Made by a program: the position numbers and the translations under genes
The notes under the pieces: generated by a model
Told to the model about the DNA's origin: nothing
What the model saw: the letters and a program-made list of their open reading frames with translations, nothing else
Databases searched by the model: none
Shown here: positions 31,816-43,994 of the stretch, in pieces
Layout: each line of letters opens with the position of its first letter
How positions within the stretch are numbered: position 1 is the stretch's first letter
Assembly: GCA_036426205.1 (NCBI GenBank)
Contig: CM071570.1
Coordinates: 139,268,754-139,332,753, forward strand
DNA: 64,000 nucleotides
Reading direction: 5' to 3'
Source of the DNA: Ascaphus truei
Taxonomy: Eukaryota; Chordata; Amphibia; Anura; Ascaphidae

Positions 31816-33135
31816 AAATAAATTCCTTATACCAACAAAGTTATCCAACTCTACTGAAAGTAAGTCGGAAAGACTTACATACTTGGTCCAAATTTAATAT
31901 TTCCTGGATTGGCCAAATCAATCCATAAAAATGAATCTTATATGGTTGCTCGATTTATTTTTTTTAAACCCTTCCAATCCCTAATGTCTTTTAGGATTTG
32001 TTGGACCTATCGCTCTATGAAGGAATGAAGAGGTTAACTCTGTCACTGTTCCAGGCATAGGAGACCAAACTTTAGCTTTCACGTCTGCTAGGGTGTTCCA
32101 TCAGCTGCTGATTGGAACTAAGGAGTTTTAAAGGCAGGCAGCAGACAGACTCCCTCTCACTGTTCCAGCAGCAGAAGGAGAGCAGGTTCCCAGAGGTGTT
32201 GCCTGGGAACAGCTAGGACTACCAGCCAATACCAAATACAAAGCTGCATGTCTGCAAAGAACCAAGGTTTCACATTCTCAGAGGGATTTCCTGGGAGTTG
32301 CTGGGACACCATGTCTAATTTTCTATTCTAGCGTTTCTTCTGCGAGACAGTTGATTTCCTAGCACGTGGATCCCATACGTAGGAGATGGGTTAGGATGGA
32401 ATCTGACTTGTTAAATCAATTAAGAGTAGATATGGTTCTATGTCTCCCTGGTCCTCGAAGAAAAGACTTCCTTTGGTCGCACACTTTCTTGAGATTTTGG
32501 GAAACTATTAGTTTAAAATGTAGTCTATCCAGCCCAAATTCCCTCATGACTCCTCTGTTCGATTTTTGGAAGTGGTGGACTTCAGGTGCTTTGAGGCTTA
32601 AAGACCCTTGTATTAATAATAAATGCGAAGTTTTCTTTCCAGATGCTGGCCTTCCAAATCAACAATTCCTGCATTTCATACAACTCAGAGGCTTTTATAA
32701 TAAAAAACGCCAAAAAGATCCCATGAGCCTATTTGAAGGCACCTGTCTAAATTAAAAAAAATCAAAAGGGTCTAACTTCAACTCTATACAGCTCCGTTTT
32801 AATGTAAGACACCCAGGAAAAACTCAAATGTATTAAACTGTAGGAGCAGGACCTAGATTCTTTACTAGAGTATGATGATTGGCAAGCAATCTCAAAAAGC
32901 TCAATATGCACCTCTACCACTACTGCCAAGCTCTTTAAAATGTTCCCAGGAACCTCTCCGCTCTGCCCTAGAGGTTGTGGAGAACCGGCAACACTGATAC
33001 ACATGTGGTGGGATTGCCCTGTGGTCCCTCGGCTTTAGAGATCAGTACATATCTGGTCCCAGAGCATCCTGAATACTTTTTACACATCTGCACTTGCTCT
33101 TCCTATAAAACGAGCCAGCCGCTTATCTAAATAGT
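31809..33135 (+). mobile_element. Tx1/L1-type LINE, C-terminal part, interrupted
   Basis: The plus frame at 31830-31935 reads DLHTWSKFNISWIGQINP, matching the LSWLGRI segment of Tx1/L1 elements. After about 350 bp of foreign sequence it resumes at 32366-32755 (RFWETISLKCSLSSPNSLMT, then LPNQQFLHFIQLRGFYNKKR). It then continues in broken frames to a Cys-rich segment (PRGCGEPATLIHMWWDCPVV, about 32970-33030) typical of the Tx1/L1 C-terminus. Multiple stops show it is old. Confidence 0.75.
32035..32345. mobile_element. Unclassified insertion in the Tx1/L1 copy
   Basis: GC-richer sequence with two copies of cactgttccag (32043-32053 and about 32158-32168) separates two blocks of the LINE frame. 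Exact borders are not visible. Confidence 0.35.
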
Positions 33136-33179
33136 GCAGAAAACAAAAAGAAAAAAGCACAAATATTCCCTGATAAGTG

Positions 33180-34010
33180 ACTAATGAGCCGATTCACAAA
33201 GCAGTGATAAGTGGTTTAGTGGGCGATAAATGCCCTTATAGTGCGCTATTGCCTGATCTGCTATTCACAAAGCAGTGATAACAGTGTAGTATTGCGCTAT
33301 AATGGCTTTTTTATCGCCCATAAACAGCCAGATACAAAAAAGTTGTGTGCCATTTTTTGCCAGTAACCGCTATTCACAAAGCTGTGATAAGTTGAGCGGT
33401 GTATAAGCGCGCAATATTTTTGTACCAGCTAAAGGCTGGCGCAACAAAAGATTGAGAGATGCATAAAAGCATGCATTTTGGGTTTTTTTCTGCACAGCAT
33501 AGATACCAGAGGCCAGCGGGGGTCTCCAGCTGGTCTCTGTCTCTGCAGGTGTCTGGGGGCCCCACGGGTGTCTGGACGTCCTCGGGTGGTCCACGCAGGT
33601 GTCTGGGGGCCTCTGGAGGTGTCCAATGTCCTGTGGTACCAATCCTGTGGGAAATATTTTTTGCATCACATTCAAATAAATACACCCCCCTCTGTCCCTA
33701 CAATACATACAGTTCAGTAATGGGCAACATTACTATTATCCAGATATGGGCAATAGTGCATTTGGCCATTTAAAAATAAACATTAGCCAGCCTAAAGTAA
33801 AAAAAACTTGCACTTACACCTGCTATGATGAAGGCTGTTCTCCTGATGAGGACATCACCGTCCTTGTTCTCCGTGAGGAGCAACAGCAGCAGTACAATAA
33901 AAATACAAACTAATGGCCACTAACTCCTTAATCACCTTAGCGGTTAGTAACCGCTATAGTAATTAAGGGGTTAACTCACCCTCCCTTGCTATCCACCCGT
34001 GAGGCCTAAC
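33180..34010 (+). mobile_element. Nonautonomous element family D, plus copy
   Basis: The left end shows tattcacaaagcagtgataa in two near-copies (33190-33210, 33272-33292) and a third at 33371-33391. The middle block ggtaccaatcctgtggg ... attactattatccagatatg matches the complement of 61530-61665, in the same order. Superfamily unknown; no coding capacity. Confidence 0.65.
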
Positions 34011-34316
34011 CACCCACCCTGGGAACACTATCCCCACTACCCATTGATTGGCACAGTGTTAAAGTATGCCCATATAATAGAATACATAGACTAGAGACAG
34101 GTCAGATGGTGGAAAAAAAATGATACAATCTGAATATTACCCAGTCCCAGTTACCAGAAACAAATTGAACTAGTCTGGACTGGAGCTGAATGAAGTCAGA
34201 TAATGGGTGGCATGTCTCTGCCTAATTACTGACTGACTATTTACAAGACAAGTCCAGTAATTAAATTGAATGTATAGTAATTAAATTAACAATGAACAAT
34301 TCTGTCCCTCTATGAC

Positions 34317-34411
34317 CCTTATCCACTAAGCTGCGATAGCACCGACCCGCCTGTATCGCGTGGAAATGGGAATTTCTGTGCTGCGCTATCACAGTTTACT
34401 GAATAAGGTCC
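34317..34411. mobile_element. Short palindromic MITE
   Basis: The ends ccttatccactaagctgcga and its imperfect complement (atcacagtttactgaataag) enclose about 50 bp. The termini resemble those of family D (cactaagc/gcgatag). No clear target duplication. Confidence 0.6.
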
Positions 34412-36260
34412 TATGTATCTCTCTGCCGGCCTCTGTAGTATGCTTTCCACACACTCCCACTCTACCTCCTCCTGTTGTGACCGACACAAAATGGCAGCAA
34501 GGGAGGGGCGGCTTTAATATTTACTTAGGCAGAGGGAAATGCCACGAGATTCGAACTGAGCAAGAAATGAAAACAAGGTTTTGCAATATTTTCAGTTCAG
34601 GTCCAGCATGCAGATCCGTTCCTCAGATTAAATTATGCTTGGATCCCTAGAGTGTAGGGGGTCTGGTTCAAGTAATGACTGTATCTATGCTCATTTGTAC
34701 AAATGGATGTCTCTGTATAAATTATATGTATGTTATACTTTGCTGTTATGTAATTATGAGACTTGTATGCCCCATCACTACTTCCATTATCTATTTTCCT
34801 ATTCCATACTGTAGCACGTCCGCTATGCATTTGAGTTTACCAGGCTTGGAGACGCCAGCTCTAAGAGGCACACAAAATAGAGGAAAATGCTGTCATGAAA
34901 CTCAAAGATGTATGTCATACTGAGTGTGTGGCGAGTAACTTTGCTGTGAATGGCTCCTGGATCTACATAAGAGCTTTTAAAATGTGGTGGCAATATAAGC
35001 CAACATTGTATCAATCAAAACTGAGACTATGCCATGCATACTGTATTTTAGCAGGCAATTTTCACATGTGGTGTAGTGGAGATTGATACAAAGTTTGAAT
35101 GGATTCTTTGTCTCAACATTCCAGAATCTTTCGTCCTCAGTCAGCAGGGAGTGGAGATGCCTTTTTGTGGCAATGATCCATTTCCACCAACTTTCGCTAT
35201 AAGAGAATAAAAGGCCATGCTTTCTGTAAATAAGAGGCAAGCCGATGTGTCACTCAACATCTAAGAGGCCTGTTTAATGTGGCAAAAGTAAACCGCAGGT
35301 GGCTTCATAATAGATGGTCTTAAAGGTTTTTTTTCCCCCTGTCACTAATTAGTAATTATTTCATAACCTTAAACCTCACAAATGCCAACACCACTCATGC
35401 TCTATTCTGTGTTACATTGTGGCTTGGTGTATTCATTAGCTTTATGGTTTTACATTTCTTTGTTCATTGCTTCAGGAACCTTGCAAGCTATTCCAGAACT
35501 CAAGAGATTACAATGTTTAGTATACCATCGGGTTTATTGTGATAGTAGCAGTGGGTTTGTCCAGGGTATAGTAAAAAATCATTTAGGTTAACCCTTTACA
35601 GGTTTATAGAAATGGTCTGTTGGGCATGCAAGGAATAAATTGACAAGATTGGGTGCTTAGAACGTGAAAGTAGCAATCTCCCCCCTCCCCCCAGGGAAAT
35701 TTCCCTATATACATTATCTGCTGGTAGAAAAAGAAAGTATCAATGTCTTGCTACACTGAGATTACGACTTTCTTTTGGCGCAAGGCTAACCTGCGTCCAT
35801 AACTCGGGAATTTGTGTGTGCCCAGGCTAAAAACAAATTGGCAGCATGGACGGGGTTAAATGTTAACCTATCGCTCCTTAAGAAAAAAAGGAAAATATTT
35901 TCCAAACCATACTGTCCTGGATCCTTGCCAGGAAAAAGGGAAATGAGGTTGACCTCCAGAATATCACTCATCCAACACCTTTTCTAGAATAAAAATGAAA
36001 GACTATTTGATCCTCATGCTATAAAGTGTGAGAGCGTAGATTCATCTCTACTGCAGGGAAAGCCCCAGTGACTTTAATAGGGCTTACAGTGCGTTAGCGT
36101 CAGATGGGAGCTAGCACACTTTTTAAAATAGGGCTCTTTGTTAGTATTTCGGTTCCTTTGCAGGCTGTGATACATTTATCAGAAAAATATGGATAAGCTA
36201 CATAAATTATGTTGTGCACAAACTGTTCAATCTAAAGTTATACCTTTCACAAAAATGATG
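34412..36260. other. No recognisable feature
   Basis: About 1.85 kb with only short frames and no repeat termini that I recognise. Confidence 0.55.
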
Positions 36261-36268
36261 TCCTAGAT

Positions 36269-36436
36269 CAGGGGCCTCAAACTCAGTCCTCGAGGGCCAC
36301 CAGCAGGATATCCCTGCTTCAGCACAGGTGGCTCAGTCGAAGACTGAACCACTAATTGAGCCAGCTGTGCTGAAGCAGGGATATCCATAATAGCTGGCCT
36401 GTTGGTGGCTCTTGAGGACACAGTTTGTGACCTCTG
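36269..36436. mobile_element. Palindromic hAT MITE (family B), second copy
   Basis: It starts caggggcctcaaactcagtc and ends acagtttgtgacctctg. Arms with gatatccctgcttcagcaca are inverted as in 15648-15809. Flanks tcctagat (36261-36268) and tcctatat (36437-36444) are an 8-bp duplication with one mismatch. Confidence 0.9.
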
Positions 36437-36449
36437 TCCTATATTTATT

Positions 36450-37185
36450 TTTACTTATTTTTTTGGATATAACAGAGTCGGGCCTTCCTGGGCCTTTATT
36501 TGCTGTGTGGCCTCCCCTCCTCCCTCCCCCCTGTCAGTGTACCTGTGTCCTGGTCGGCGACAGAAGTTGAGCCTGCCTAGAAATCAAGCCCAACTTCTGC
36601 ATCCGCTCGCCTGGCCCCAGCTTCCCATCGACACGGGACCAGGGGCCTTGCCCCCGTCCCACATTACTTATGAGGCAAGATAAGGGGGGGGGGATTGAGT
36701 GTGAGGAGGGTAGGGGGATTGAGTCTGAGGAAGAGGGAATTGAGTAAGAGGAAGGGGAAATGAGTGTGAGAGAGAGGAGGAGAGAGAGAGGAGGGGGAGT
36801 GAGAGAGTTAGAGAGTAAGGGAGAAGAGTAGAGAGGAAAGAGGAAGTGTGAAAGCATTGTAGAGTAAGGGGAAAGAGCGAGAGTTAGAGAGGAGAGGAAA
36901 GGGTGAGAGAGTTGGAGATTAGTGGGGAGAGTGAGAGTGTTTTGAGAATAGGGGAGAGTTGGAGAGAAGGGAGGAAAGGTTAGAGAGAATGGTGGGACAG
37001 TTAGAGAGAAGGATGGGAGAGTTAGAGAGAAGGAGGAAAGATTAGAGAGAATGGGAGGTCAGAGAAAAGGGTGGGAGGTTAGAGAGAAGAAGTGGAGGGA
37101 GTTAGAGAGGAGGGGAGAGAGAGTGACAGAGGGGGGCATTTAAAAAATGTTTGCAGGGGGCCCAAAAATTGTAGTTACACCACTG
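36450..37185. mobile_element. Purine-rich nonautonomous element, hAT-like right end
   Basis: About 450 bp (36690-37135) is almost pure G/A on this strand with agagagttagagagaagg-type units. The right end cccaaaaattgtagttacac followed by cactg (37185) has the form of a hAT terminus (complement cagtggtgtaactac). I could not find the matching left end or duplication. Confidence 0.5.
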
Positions 37186-37474
37186 AACTAAACTCTTCCA
37201 CCACAATAACTAATTCCTTAACCAAAAAAAGATGATTACATCTTGCAGCCATTATCCTAGAGTGTTGTGGTTGGGATATTTGACTTGCTTAGACCTCTTT
37301 ACATGAACTTTGATAGACTTCCCTTAATTCCCGTATGTAATCTTGTCTGGCCTATTCTTTTTAGCATACTCTGTTTGAACTGAGGGTCCCCAGGTGCAGG
37401 ACCACTGTTATCTTACTTCTGGGCTCCTCCCAGTCCAGGAGATATTCACTCTGATGTATCATTATGTTCAGGAG
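37186..37474. other. No recognisable feature
   Basis: Nothing recognised. Confidence 0.45.
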
Positions 37475-38249
37475 TTTGGGTGGGTGGGGAGGGGAGTCCA
37501 GGGACTAGGTGGGTGGGTGGGGAGGGGGGCCAGGGACTGGGATGGGGAGGAGGGGCCAGGAGCTGGGTGGGGGAGGAGAGGGGGCCAGGGACTGGGTGGG
37601 GAGGGGGGGCCAGGGACTGGGTGGGGAGGGGGGGCCAGGGACTGGGTGGGGAGGGGGGGCCAGGGACTGGGTGGGGAGGGGAGCCAGGGACTGGGACACT
37701 TGGGTGGGAGGCAGTGACTTGGTGGGTGTGTGGGAGACGGTGGGTGAGTGACAGTGACGGGGTGACAGTGACTGGGTGGGTGACAGTGACTGGGTGGGGT
37801 GACTTACCTTGCCGCCGGATGCTTTCCCCTGCTGCCCCCGATATCCCCTGCTGCCCGGGACGGGAGGTGGGCTTGGGGGCATGGGAGGTGAAACGGGAGG
37901 TGAGCTCTGGAAGCTGGCCACAGGGGGAAGCGGGCCGCAGTAGGAGCTTGTACTTCCCCCTCCGTCCCACGTAACGTGCGGGCCGCAGAGGAGCTGGTAC
38001 TTCCTCCTCCGTCCCACTTTGGGAGCGGGGGGGAGGAAGGGAGCGGGGGGTAGGAAGGGAGTGGGGGGAGGAAGGGAGCGGGCCCTGCTTGCCCTGCGCA
38101 AGCGCGCGGGACCGCGGGGGGAATCGCCGCCATTTTTTTAAACTTGAGCGGGGGGACGGGAGACACCGCGTGGCCAGCCTCGCTGCGACCCGGCAATTTT
38201 GGTGCCGTGGCCCGGTGCCGGGTCGCGACCCACCATTTGGGAAACGCTG
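37475..38249. mobile_element. hAT element (family E), 5'-truncated copy
   Basis: It shares almost its whole length with 47440-48343, including a gggactgggtggggagggg minisatellite (37490-37690) and the end gggtcgcgacccaccatttg, gggaaacgctg. The left terminus with the gtttcccaaac motif is absent. Confidence 0.85.
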
Positions 38250-38700
38250 ATCTACAGAACTAGGGGATTCTATATTTAGGATGACAACAGTTATTCCTAC
38301 ACCACGGAGCGATGCAAGGAGCGCAAAAAAAAACCTGACACACAAGAATATAAGATAAAGTGATATTCAGTGAATAGTGCTCCTCAATGCTGCCTATAAA
38401 TACGGTCTCTAGTACCATGTAACTGAGTGAATCTAACAAACCAGGCTCAAATGAGTGATTGAACATTCAAGTGCCGTGCCCAAATACAAAATATAGCACT
38501 CAAGGACAGATATAGAATGCCTAATAACCATATTATTATTATTATATTAGACAAAGGTGGTCAATGGAACTGCATGCTGGAAATCTCCACAAAAAGAAAA
38601 CAGGGAGAACATGGCATAACATTGTTTAATTAAAAAACAGAACAAGGAGGATAGGGAAGCAACACACTCTCCCAGTCTTTCAGTCGCAGTAAGTGTATTA
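38250..38700. other. No recognisable feature
   Basis: AT-rich with no clear family. Confidence 0.45.
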
Positions 38701-39115
38701 AGGGTACACTAATACCACTCAGCACAGTCCATGAATTGCAGCGACGGTCTCGCTCCACTCCTCGTTGCCGGTACGGCGACTTCCGCATCTGCGTGCACAC
38801 TCAGTGCGGAGTCCTCACTGTGTTTCTTCCTCGGTGGGAAGCGGGGAAGGGGGGTCATGCATTCATTGTAGCTCTGGGGACTCACTGGTTCCCAGGATAC
38901 TTACCTTCAAACGTGCCCCCGGTACTATCCCCTGCTTGGGAAACAAAATGGAGGTTTAAAATCTCCCGTAGCACGCGAACCAATAGGAAGCTGCAATGGT
39001 GATGTGGTACAACCCGGAGTACTGGCAGCACGTACAGAGAGGTAAGTAACTAGGAGATCCCCGGAGCTGAAATGAACGCGGTTCAGCTCCGAGATCCCAC
39101 TGTTTCATGACTATT
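38701..39115. mobile_element. Possible relative of the TTAA-flanked repeat group
   Basis: It carries gcgaaccaataggaagctgc and two gagctgaa/gttcagctccgagatccc blocks, similar in style and order to 45790-46030 and 56680-57460. No termini resolved. Confidence 0.4.
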
Positions 39116-40157
39116 TAAATAAATTTGATGCTCTTTAGTATTGTACAGCAAAGTGACAAACGGATGGGGATTACATTGCTTGCTCACTGTATTGTTGCAT
39201 GTAATGCTGCTATTATTCTTTCTTTTTTTGTGTGTGAAAATATCCTGTGTGCACAGGTTGCATATTTAGAATACTTACATTTACCTTCAGTAAATGAACA
39301 AGGTCACTGAGAGAAAGACAATGGATTGTAGACGGTATACAGAACCACTTGGATTTCTAAATTGTTTCTATCATCTGCGTATTCGATAGTAACTTCCCAA
39401 CAAGGGTCGGGGGAGGTCTTCTAATAGAATTCTGCCATGAGCAATGATAGGCAACTGTTGACCTGCAGACCTCTTGTAGCTCTTTGTGGTCCAAATGTAG
39501 TCCTCCTGGGAGGCAGCACAGTAGCTGATCTGGAGACGTAGGTGAAAGTGTTCCACTCCATTCTGTTCCTTTTCTGCTCCGTGATGCACAGCATCCTTTA
39601 TTGCCTTTTAACACTGTTGCTATGAAGAAAACTGGGAGAGTGCAACACAGGGAGCTGGGGTGAGGGAGTACACCTTCTCCCATCAGCTGTTTTGCCTCCC
39701 ATTGCTTTTCCCTGTAGACCTCTCTGGCTATCACAAAGAGGAAGGAAGTCAAACCGGAGTAGCTGTAGGAAAAACGACAGAGCCCTGTCATCCCTTTTCT
39801 GGTTCTGCATTGCTTCTTTTGCATGGTACCTACTGCATGTCTTTTTACCTGGCAATGTTAAAGTACGTTTCAGAATTGCACAAGTGATTTGGACTAGACA
39901 TATTCTATATACGTCAAAGCGATTTCAATTGGGAATATCAACTTCAAATATCCCGATCAGCTGCTTTGGCACATATGGATTAAGCCCCTTAGTTTGCCAG
40001 TCATTGCTCAAGAATCAAAGCAATGATGTCTTGTTTCATTTCTGTTCTTCCCTGGCCAGTGAGTTGTTTCTATTTCAAACTAATGGCATTTAGGTGACAA
40101 TCATTGCTCTGTATATGTTATTCTTTTTCAGGACTATTTTTCAGAATTATTATTATA
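39116..40157. other. No recognisable feature
   Basis: It contains a 155-codon minus frame (39824-39357) with no family motif; treated as unsupported. Confidence 0.5.
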
Positions 40158-40257
40158 GTTAATAATAATAATAATAACTTTATTTCATATAGCGCTTTTT
40201 CTCCCAATGGTACTCAAAGTGCTTCACAATTAAAGGAGGAGGAGGAGGAGGAGGAGG
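40158..40257 (-). mobile_element. L2-type 3' tail and (GGA)n
   Basis: An (AAT)n stretch, then tttatttcatatagcgcttt, like the L2 tails elsewhere, followed by a short gga repeat. Confidence 0.5.
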
Positions 40258-40466
40258 AGCAGCTCATTGAGTAAAGACAGTGACTGGCACTGAGTTTGAA
40301 GCAGGGGAACCCCGTGACAGCTCCTTGTGACCTTGGGCTGGTCCCTTTATCTCCCTGTACCTCAGGCACCAAATGCATAGATTGTAAACTCCACAGGGCA
40401 GGGACTGTGTCTGCAAAATGCCTCTGTAAAGCGCTACATAAAAACTAGCAGCGCTATACAAGAACA
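40258..40466 (+). mobile_element. MIR-like tRNA-derived SINE, plus copy
   Basis: The order follows MIR/CORE-type SINEs: a tRNA-like head with a decayed B box (gagtttgaagcagg), the conserved ccttgtgaccttgggctggt and cctgtacctcaggcac core, then an L2-type tail with agattgtaaactccacaggg. Confidence 0.75.
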
Positions 40467-40690
40467 TGCGCGGTACGCAGCACATAGGATTGTTACAGGC
40501 ACAGGTCCCTGCCCAAAAGAGCTTAAAATCTGTGTTTTTGGTGCCTGAGGCACAAGGAGATAAAGTGACTGCCCAAGGTCACAAGGAGCTGCACCGGGAA
40601 TTGAACCAGGCTCCTCTGATTCAAACTCAGTGTTGTTGTTTTACAGAGTCAGTGTCTTTACTCACTGAGTATCTTCGCACTCTCTTTGCT
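40467..40690 (-). mobile_element. MIR-like SINE, minus copy (tail-to-tail with the previous one)
   Basis: On the minus strand it has a good B box (ggttcaattcc, 40606-40596), the ttgtgaccttgggcagtcac core and gcctcaggcacc, then an L2-type tail. The two SINEs meet at their 3' ends around 40466. Confidence 0.78.
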
Positions 40691-40774
40691 GGTCCATTGC
40701 TCACTTTTTCGATGCTCCTGATCCTTGTCATTACTGCATCTCTAATTTTATAAATCATAATTGTAGAGCCTCAC

Positions 40775-41784
40775 TGTCACAGGAGACCAGGACAATTTAC
40801 ACTAGGGATCAATACACTAGACAGAACTGCAGTGTTGAACAAAAGTGAATTTATTGGAAAAAATGTCCACAAAATTCCAGTTCATAAAACACACACACAC
40901 ACACTAAAACTCACCCAACTGAGGAAACAACCTTAAGTCCTAGTTGCGGGGACCTCTGTCCGGAAGCTTACCCCGACACGCATTCTCAACTTGCGCTGCT
41001 GTCCAATCTAGTATGGGATATGCCTTGCTCTCCGCTGGCTAACATGATTTAAATTACCTGCTGTTGCTCCACTCCAAACTGTTCTGGTCAACGCTGCACA
41101 CACAGAGCGCTGCTCAACCGGATGCTCCAGTCCCCTGCACTGGGTCTCTTCAGTTCTCTTCTGCTGACTCTGCCAGCTCTTCCTTTACAGGGGCTCTGCC
41201 AGTCCCCTGTCAGCACACAGCCTACACCAAGAATATCAAGTCCAGAATGACTCTCTTGAGGCTGTGGAGAAGGCGTATTTATACCCTTGTCCCAATCAGG
41301 GAGACGCCAGCTACTCTGGGTAGGAACAATATTCCTGGTCTCTGCACACGGCCCTAGACCCCGTGGATGAGATTACTGGGGTTGAAGGTGAGCCAGGAGA
41401 ATGCTGATACAATCCCCTTCCACAGGCAAACCATACAGATACAGCACCAGGTCTTACAGCTTTTTTGCAGAGCAAGTCCACTCAGCAGGTGGTCGACCTC
41501 TCCCTGGTTCCTCAACAATGGGCCTAATCCCATCACAGTGTCCAGGCCTACAATACCAACTCTCATGTGATTACAACTCATTTTGCAAGAGAGAGAGTTA
41601 ACCCCTACAGGTCCCCATTCTTGAATCGAGCTGTACATCACTGTTTAACATCCTTTAAGAGGAACATATATTAGACTGAACAATAAACTGTACAGTACAT
41701 ACATACATCCTATCATTGACAGGTAGGGGTAATGGCGGGCTTAACCTTTATATAAAAGCAGCCAAATCTACCCCTTCCGTCACA
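40775..41784 (-). mobile_element. Candidate solo LTR
   Basis: It begins tgtcacaggagaccagg and ends ccgtcaca, so it has TG...CA ends with a short imperfect inverted match. Flanking 5-mers ctcac and cgcac agree at 4 of 5 positions. On the minus strand aataaa (complement at about 40853) would be the polyadenylation signal. No internal region or primer-binding site adjoins it. Confidence 0.4.
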
Positions 41785-42064
41785 CGCACTGCTTGACCAG
41801 AGTAAGAAGGCAGAGCTCTTGAGGTAAAAATACAATATATTCTGATTGTCAGTAGGGATTTTGTAGGGAAAGAAGCGCTAGAATACTAACCGAAGACATA
41901 GTTATTTATATATAAAATACTGTACAATAAATAATGTGGCTTTAAGTAAAGAAATGTGGTGTAAAAAGTGTTAATACAGTCCCAGTTATTATTTCAGCCC
42001 CATTCCAAGGATATGTAGATATCTATATAAATTATTACATTCAATAGAGGAGTAAAAATTGTTA
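41785..42064. other. No recognisable feature
   Basis: Nothing recognised. Confidence 0.4.
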
Positions 42065-42570
42065 TTAAAGCAGCAATCTTACCCAGCTAACTCACTGTCT
42101 GGTTTTTGTTGATAGATTGAAAACCATGAGGTTTTACTGAGCTGAACCAATGCTATTTTCAGCTCCGTGGACCCTACATTTCCCAAGATGCTTACCAGTG
42201 AACATAACGGTATTACTTTTTGCTTTTTAAAAGGGATTTAAAAGGCCATCGAATAAGTAGCAGTAAACGTTGACGTTGCAGATTCCTACTGACCAGTAGG
42301 ACCCATGAGAATTGGTGACTATTTTGTATCCCCCAGAGGGATATTTAAAAGTGGTAACGTTTATTGCAAAGCATCATGGGGATCCGAGAGTCCCCAGAGC
42401 TAAAAAAAAAAAAAAAAATAGCATGGTTCTGCTCCAGGCAACCCCTGGTTTCCATGCCGTAAAAAAAAAAGGGGGGAACAAAAAACAAGCAGCCGGGATT
42501 GATGCTTTCATTTGATAATTGATACCGATTGGTATAAGAGGCAAGAAATATATATGATGCGTTAAAAAAA
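42065..42570. mobile_element. Possible TTAA-type MITE, one end only
   Basis: TTAA (42065-42068) followed by agcagcaatcttaccc resembles the termini at 23262 and 45706. The body has the shared phrases ttcagctccgtgg and cccaagatgctta. The right end is not clear. Confidence 0.35.
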
Positions 42571-43994
42571 ATATATATATACACTATTTGTGGCCCGTTG
42601 GTATTATTGTTTTGAACACAAGTCTTTACATCGATTCAAGGAAAAAAGGAAATTTATATTATTGTTGCTTATTCAGAGAATTTATAGTAAAAAAAATAAA
42701 TATATATGTAAAAATAATGTCGAGAGAAGTTTCTATGTACAGGGGGATCTGTGTCAATGAATGTGGCTCTCTGTCTTTGGTTTTATAAAATCGCAAGAAA
42801 TGTCAATAGAACTCATAAACTTGCCTGGAAAAAGAGTATTGAAGCCATCATTCTAATTAAGACGTTGTTACGAGCAATCTAAGCCTAGCAGAGGTCATTC
42901 AGATATATACGTGCTCAGACGCATATCGGGATGGGGAAAAAATGACGTATGTTTTGACAGGTGTAGCAACACACAGGGTAAAGAAAACAGGAAATATTTG
43001 TTAAGAATACGCTAACTGCAAAAATAGCAAAGCCCCAAAATGCATATAAATTGTCAATGCGTCCCTTCAATGTTTTTTACTGAGAGAATTTACTCGAGCT
43101 AATTCAACTGTGCAGCAATAGGACTAGAGACATTTTAAGAAGAATCAGGGCATTGAACAAGTCCCTTCACACCAGTGGTATGTGCAGAACACGCAGTCCA
43201 TGTGGAAAGAGGGTGGGGGTGCTTTGAGTGTGTTGCTGGGTTTATTAGGAAGCCCTATTTTTAATGCTGTACAAAGTACCTAATTCTGCAGTGGGTCATT
43301 TTCTCACTACTTGAACACAACAGATGCCATTTGTCCGCATCCCCTTGAAAGGCCTCCTTACATGCAGTGACTGAGCTGCATTTCACTGAGGGCCCTGCAC
43401 AAGTAGGATTTCTCCCAAACAGAAGTCTTGTCAAACCTAACTGTGATTAATTGCTTGCAATTTATATGTGCTTAGCCACCGGAATTGCTTCCATGACTGT
43501 GTAATGAAGACTTTTTGATTTTGAGTAAGACTGAACTACTCATTTTCCTATCCACATACTTAAGAATATTAAAGACAGAGGGGGGTTTATGTGCATAGCA
43601 GATTATTTCTAAATTGTGGCACCAAGTGCTACAAGAATGATTCAATAATATCTCAGTTGGCTTTATTGATGCTTTGGGACTAAATTGGTAAAAGCAATTT
43701 TCCTCATTCATCAGGTAATTCCCAACCTAAGCCCTTCTTTTCACTATATAAAATAATGACTATCCATTTTCCTTAGGCTTCGCTAATAAGGCCAGAATTT
43801 AATTTGTTGGAGCAGGGGTCTGCTCTAAAATGTAACCTTTTTTTATTAATTGAGAGAAGGTTTGTGTATTTCCGAGGGCTTCTGCAAACGGGTACTGGAT
43901 AAATTAGGAAATGTTGTAGCTTTAATGATAGGTGAGAACTTCTGGTAAAGGAATTATCAATATCATTAAATGAAAATATCACTTGTGAGCACAT
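42571..43994. other. No recognisable feature
   Basis: AT-rich sequence without recognised families. Confidence 0.55.

Noticed and set aside
37446..38345. 299-codon Pro-rich minus frame (and the 398-codon one at 47216-48412)
   Set aside because: Both span the same hAT element and its minisatellite; the shared peptide reflects shared repeat DNA, not a gene family.
39357..39824. 155-codon minus frame
   Set aside because: No motif, no splice or promoter support; length is compatible with chance.
40775..41784. Two-LTR retrotransposon together with 44495-45283
   Set aside because: The two LTR-like sequences differ in their ends and no internal genes lie between them.
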